Origin: Microbispora triticiradicis
GTDB lineage: Bacteria > Actinomycetota > Actinomycetes > Streptosporangiales > Streptosporangiaceae
NCBI GenBank assembly: GCA_003260025.2
Contig: QFZU02000016.1
Coordinates: 1 to 41,540 of the forward strand
Direction of reading: 5' to 3'
Length of the DNA: 41,540 bases
The notes under the pieces are model-generated. The model worked only from the letters and a program-made list of their open reading frames with translations, ran no database searches and was not told the DNA's origin. Numbering within the stretch: the first letter of the stretch is position 1; each line of letters starts with the position of its first letter. Positions 39,371-41,540 of the stretch are shown here, in pieces. The position numbers and the translations under genes are program-made.

Positions 39371-40552
39371 TCAGACGAGGGCGAGCTGGCGGTCGGGGGA
39401 CCGGCGCCGGCGCCAGCGCCGGGCCTGGCCGCCGACGCCGTAGGTCTCGGCCAGCGCCCGCACCTGCTCGGCGATCCGGCGGCGGTAGCCCTCCTCGGCG
39501 ACCTGGCCCTTGCCGTACAACGCCTGGTAGCGCGGCACCAGGCCGGGGTGCTCGCGCTCCAGCCAGCCCAGGTAGCCCTCGCGCACCCCGGACGGCAGGC
39601 GCAGCACGACCGGCGTCACGCTGACCGCCCCCGCCTCCGCCGCGCGCCTGACCGTGGCCAGCAGATGATCGCTGGAGTCGGTCACGAGCGGCAGGATCGG
39701 CGCCATCAGCACCCCGCAGGGGATGCCGGCGTCGTTCAGCGCGGCGCAGACCTCCAGCCGCCGCTGCGGCGTCGCGGCCCCGGGCTCCACGGCCCGCCGC
39801 ACCCGGTCGTCGACGAAGCCGACCGACACCATCACGCCGACCTGGGTCACCTTCGCGGCGTCGCGTAACAGGTCCAGGTCGCGCAGGATCAGGGGGCTCT
39901 TGGTCAGTACGGTGAACGGGTTGGCCGCGTCGGCCAGCGCCCGCACGACGCCCGGCATCAGGCGGTAGATCTCCTCCGCCGGCTGGTAGCAGTCGCCGGT
40001 GAGGCCGAGCGCGACCGGCTCGCCGCTCCAGCGCGGGGAGGCGAGCTCACGGCGCAGCCGGCGGGCCAGGTCGGTCTTGACGACGATCCGGGTGGAGAAG
40101 TCCCGGCCCGGATCCAGGCCGAGGTAACGGTGCCCGCGCCGGGCCGCGCAGTAGCCGCAGCCCGCCTCGCACCCGCGGTAAGGGCTCGCGGCCCAGGTGA
40201 AGGGCAGCTCGGCGGCGTCGGGCACACGCTCCAGCGCGGCGCGCGCGGGCACCTCGTAGCAGGTGATGCCGTCGAACACACGCGTGACGGCCTGCCGCTC
40301 GATGCGCGGGCGGGCGGGGCCCGCGCCGACGATCGACTGCTGCTCAGCGCTGACGATCGACTGCTGCTCAGCGCTGACGATCGCCTGCGGCTTAGCGCTG
40401 ACGATCGCCTGCGGCTCGGCGCCGACGATCGCATGATGCTCGGCACTGACGGTCGCATGCTGCTCGGCGGGCCGCGCCGTGCCCTGGTCCCCGGAGCCGG
40501 CGCCGGGGCGGGAAGTGGCGTCGCGACGCATGAGGATCAGTAGAACACGCAT
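39371..40552 (-). CDS. Rv2578c-family radical SAM protein with octapeptide-repeat N-terminus
   Basis: A 393-residue radical SAM enzyme of the Rv2578c group (SplB-like). The 4Fe-4S motif is CEAGCGYC (C-x3-C-x2-C) in ASPYRGCEAGCGYCAARRGHRYLGLDPGRDF. Downstream blocks GDCYQPAEE, PFTVLTKSPLILRDLDLL, VSVGFVDDRVRRAVEPGAATPQRRLE and GVLMAPILPLVTDS are typical. Residues 27-74 are an extra low-complexity insert: six octapeptides of the form A(E/K)xxx(I/T)V(S/G). ATG at 40552 chosen for GAGGG upstream; the frame is open to 40666. Substrate unknown; DNA-repair or nucleotide-modifying roles have been suggested for relatives by similarity only. Confidence 0.88.
   Translation of the reverse strand: MRVLLILMRRDATSRPGAGSGDQGTARPAEQHATVSAEHHAIVGAEPQAIVSAKPQAIVSAEQQSIVSAEQQSIVGAGPARPRIERQAVTRVFDGITCYEVPARAALERVPDAAELPFTWAASPYRGCEAGCGYCAARRGHRYLGLDPGRDFSTRIVVKTDLARRLRRELASPRWSGEPVALGLTGDCYQPAEEIYRLMPGVVRALADAANPFTVLTKSPLILRDLDLLRDAAKVTQVGVMVSVGFVDDRVRRAVEPGAATPQRRLEVCAALNDAGIPCGVLMAPILPLVTDSSDHLLATVRRAAEAGAVSVTPVVLRLPSGVREGYLGWLEREHPGLVPRYQALYGKGQVAEEGYRRRIAEQVRALAETYGVGGQARRWRRRRSPDRQLALV
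40328..40471 (-). repeat. 24-bp tandem repeat (six units) encoding octapeptides
   Basis: Six adjacent 24-bp units, each beginning GACGATCG (GACGGTCG in the last), at 40328, 40352, 40376, 40400, 40424 and 40448. The first two are identical; the others differ at several bases, mostly changing the third to fifth residues. The unit is a multiple of three, so copy-number change keeps the radical SAM frame. Confidence 0.9.
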
Positions 40553-40650
40553 TCGACCCTCACGCCAAGTACCCACGCCCGGCCCAGGCGCGGCATCGGG
40601 GAAGGGCCGGGAGCGCATCGATCCACTTTCGTTGCGAACGCATGAAGTTC

Positions 40651-40679
40651 TGTTCATCCACGTCATAAGTGGCTAATCT
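40651..40679 (+). promoter_or_regulatory. Promoter candidate for the CopC-like gene
   Basis: TAATCT (40674-40679) is a good actinobacterial -10; TGTTCA 17 bases upstream is a weak -35. The leader would be about 40 bases. CCAC...GTGG flanks the spacer. Confidence 0.3.
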
Positions 40680-40724
40680 CGTCGCATCGCCCCAGCCCGG
40701 GGGCCACACCCATGGAGAGCGGAC

Positions 40725-41540
40725 GTGACGATGGCACGGTGGTTGGGCCGGTTGCTCCTGCCGGTCGTCGTCGGCGTGCTCACCCTCGCCGCCCTGGCCG
40801 CTCCCGCCTCGGCCCACGGCCAGCTCGCGATGTCCACCCCGGCCAAGGACAGCACGGTGAAGACGCCGCTGGAGTCGCTGCGGCTCTACTTCACCGAGGC
40901 GCCCGCCCCGAACGCCTACTTCACCGTCACCGCGCCCAACGGCGCCCGCGTCGACCAGACCTGGACACACGGGCAGCCGGAACGGCTCGACAAGCCGGTC
41001 CAGGAGTACAACCTCGTCAACGGCGTGTGGGAGCCGAGCGTCTACAACACCGGATTCCCCGCGGTGATCCCCGTCGCCTACTGGCCCGAGCAGGGCGAGT
41101 ACGTCGTCCACTACCTCTCGATCGCCTCCGACGGGGAGCCCGTCAAGGGAGACCTGCGCTTCACCTACAAGGGCAGGACCACGGCGCCGCCCAAGGGCTG
41201 GCAGGCCCCCACCAACGAGCCCGACGCCATCCTGCTCGCCTCGGCCGAGCCCGGAGGCGGCGCCACCGCCGACGCGACGCCCCAGAGCAGCGGCGGCGCG
41301 CTGGGCCCTGTGGCCCCCTCCCAGGCGAGCACCGGCTCCGCCGCGGGCCCTGCCGCCGTACCCGAGACCGGCGCCGCCACGGCCCCCGCCGCGCGGACGG
41401 CGGCGGGCCAGGACGACTCCGGCACCGGCCTGTCGGTGTGGCTGGTGCCCGCGCTCCTCGTCGTGGGAGCGGGCGCCCTGGTGCTGCGCGCGGCGCGGCG
41501 GCCCGCCCCGTCCACCGGCGCCGCCCCGGCGCGTACGGCG
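40725..41540 (+). CDS. CopC-like exported protein, cut by window edge
   Basis: A frame open from GTG 40725 (ATG 40731 is the alternative; GGAGAG favours the GTG) to the window end, 272 codons. Signal peptide (to about residue 30) ends in PASA, leaving His as the first mature residue (HGQLAMSTPAKDSTVKTPLESLRLYFTEAPAPN), as in CopC copper proteins. The usual DGH-x-x-x-G near the end of the domain is DGEPVKG here, so one copper ligand is replaced by Glu. A Pro/Ala/Gly/Thr-rich stretch (about 165-230) precedes a C-terminal membrane helix (LSVWLVPALLVVGAGALVL) and a basic tail. Probably a wall-spanning, membrane-anchored form; metal binding uncertain. Confidence 0.85.
   Translation, partial: MTMARWLGRLLLPVVVGVLTLAALAAPASAHGQLAMSTPAKDSTVKTPLESLRLYFTEAPAPNAYFTVTAPNGARVDQTWTHGQPERLDKPVQEYNLVNGVWEPSVYNTGFPAVIPVAYWPEQGEYVVHYLSIASDGEPVKGDLRFTYKGRTTAPPKGWQAPTNEPDAILLASAEPGGGATADATPQSSGGALGPVAPSQASTGSAAGPAAVPETGAATAPAARTAAGQDDSGTGLSVWLVPALLVVGAGALVLRAARRPAPSTGAAPARTA

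Noticed and set aside
40328..40471. CRISPR-like array
   Set aside because: Units are directly adjacent with no spacers and stay in frame; it is a coding tandem repeat.

Overview
The window is high-GC actinobacterial DNA. It has very high third-position GC, many GTG starts, and ATGA/GTGA stop-start overlaps inside operons. It also carries families typical of actinomycetes: an Rv2578c-type radical SAM protein, HelD-type helicase, RecD2, BldC/excisionase-type HTH protein, and a c-di-AMP (ydaO-type) riboswitch in front of a secreted CHAP hydrolase. A filamentous actinomycete, perhaps in the Streptosporangiales, is my best guess; this is inference, as no rRNA or other marker is present. No RNA genes, CRISPR arrays, complete insertion sequences or prophage were seen.

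Layout. 0-2.4 kb: HelD-like ATPase, with a palindrome and an ArsR operator in the divergent gap. 2.4-3.8 kb: ArsR regulator translationally coupled to an SRPBCC-RibD_C fusion. 3.9-6.2 kb: a decayed zone (FAD monooxygenase pseudogene, small coupled gene, intact TetR, and an AraC fragment abutting a truncated RibD_C gene). 6.3-7.3 kb: CHAP hydrolase with its riboswitch and promoter. 7.3-9.6 kb: transposase remnant and an unusual Trp-rich, possibly hemopexin-like protein. 9.6-15.2 kb: two-component system divergent from a four-gene operon (duplicated-repeat lipoprotein, membrane-fusion protein, ATPase, MacB-type permease), probably a cell-envelope stress exporter. 15.2-18.7 kb: serine hydrolase, MFS transporter and HTH regulator with a multi-half-site operator. 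18.8-25.5 kb: RecD2, a three-repeat secreted protein, an L,D-transpeptidase, a 59-residue membrane protein, a HTH protein and a PhyH-type dioxygenase. 25.6-30.3 kb: FtsX-type ABC exporter behind a PadR stump, an alpha/beta hydrolase, a truncated DJ-1/PfpI gene and a C-terminally truncated GntR. 30.7-39.3 kb: ABC importer operon (binding protein, two permeases, two ATPases), a FAD-oxidase remnant, an aldehyde dehydrogenase and an iron-dependent alcohol dehydrogenase. 39.4-41.5 kb: radical SAM protein with an octapeptide repeat, divergent from a CopC-like gene cut by the window edge.

Two themes stand out. First, the importer region looks like an uptake and oxidation module. The Fe-ADH resembles hydroxyacid-oxoacid transhydrogenase, the ALDH resembles succinate-semialdehyde dehydrogenase, and the remnant between them is the C-terminus of a GlcD/D-2-hydroxyglutarate-dehydrogenase-type oxidase. 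Together these would fit catabolism of 4-hydroxybutyrate or a related hydroxy acid. One of its two ATPases has Asn in place of the switch His. Second, at least five places show stumps of genes, often joined to each other in the same orientation, suggesting repeated small deletions.
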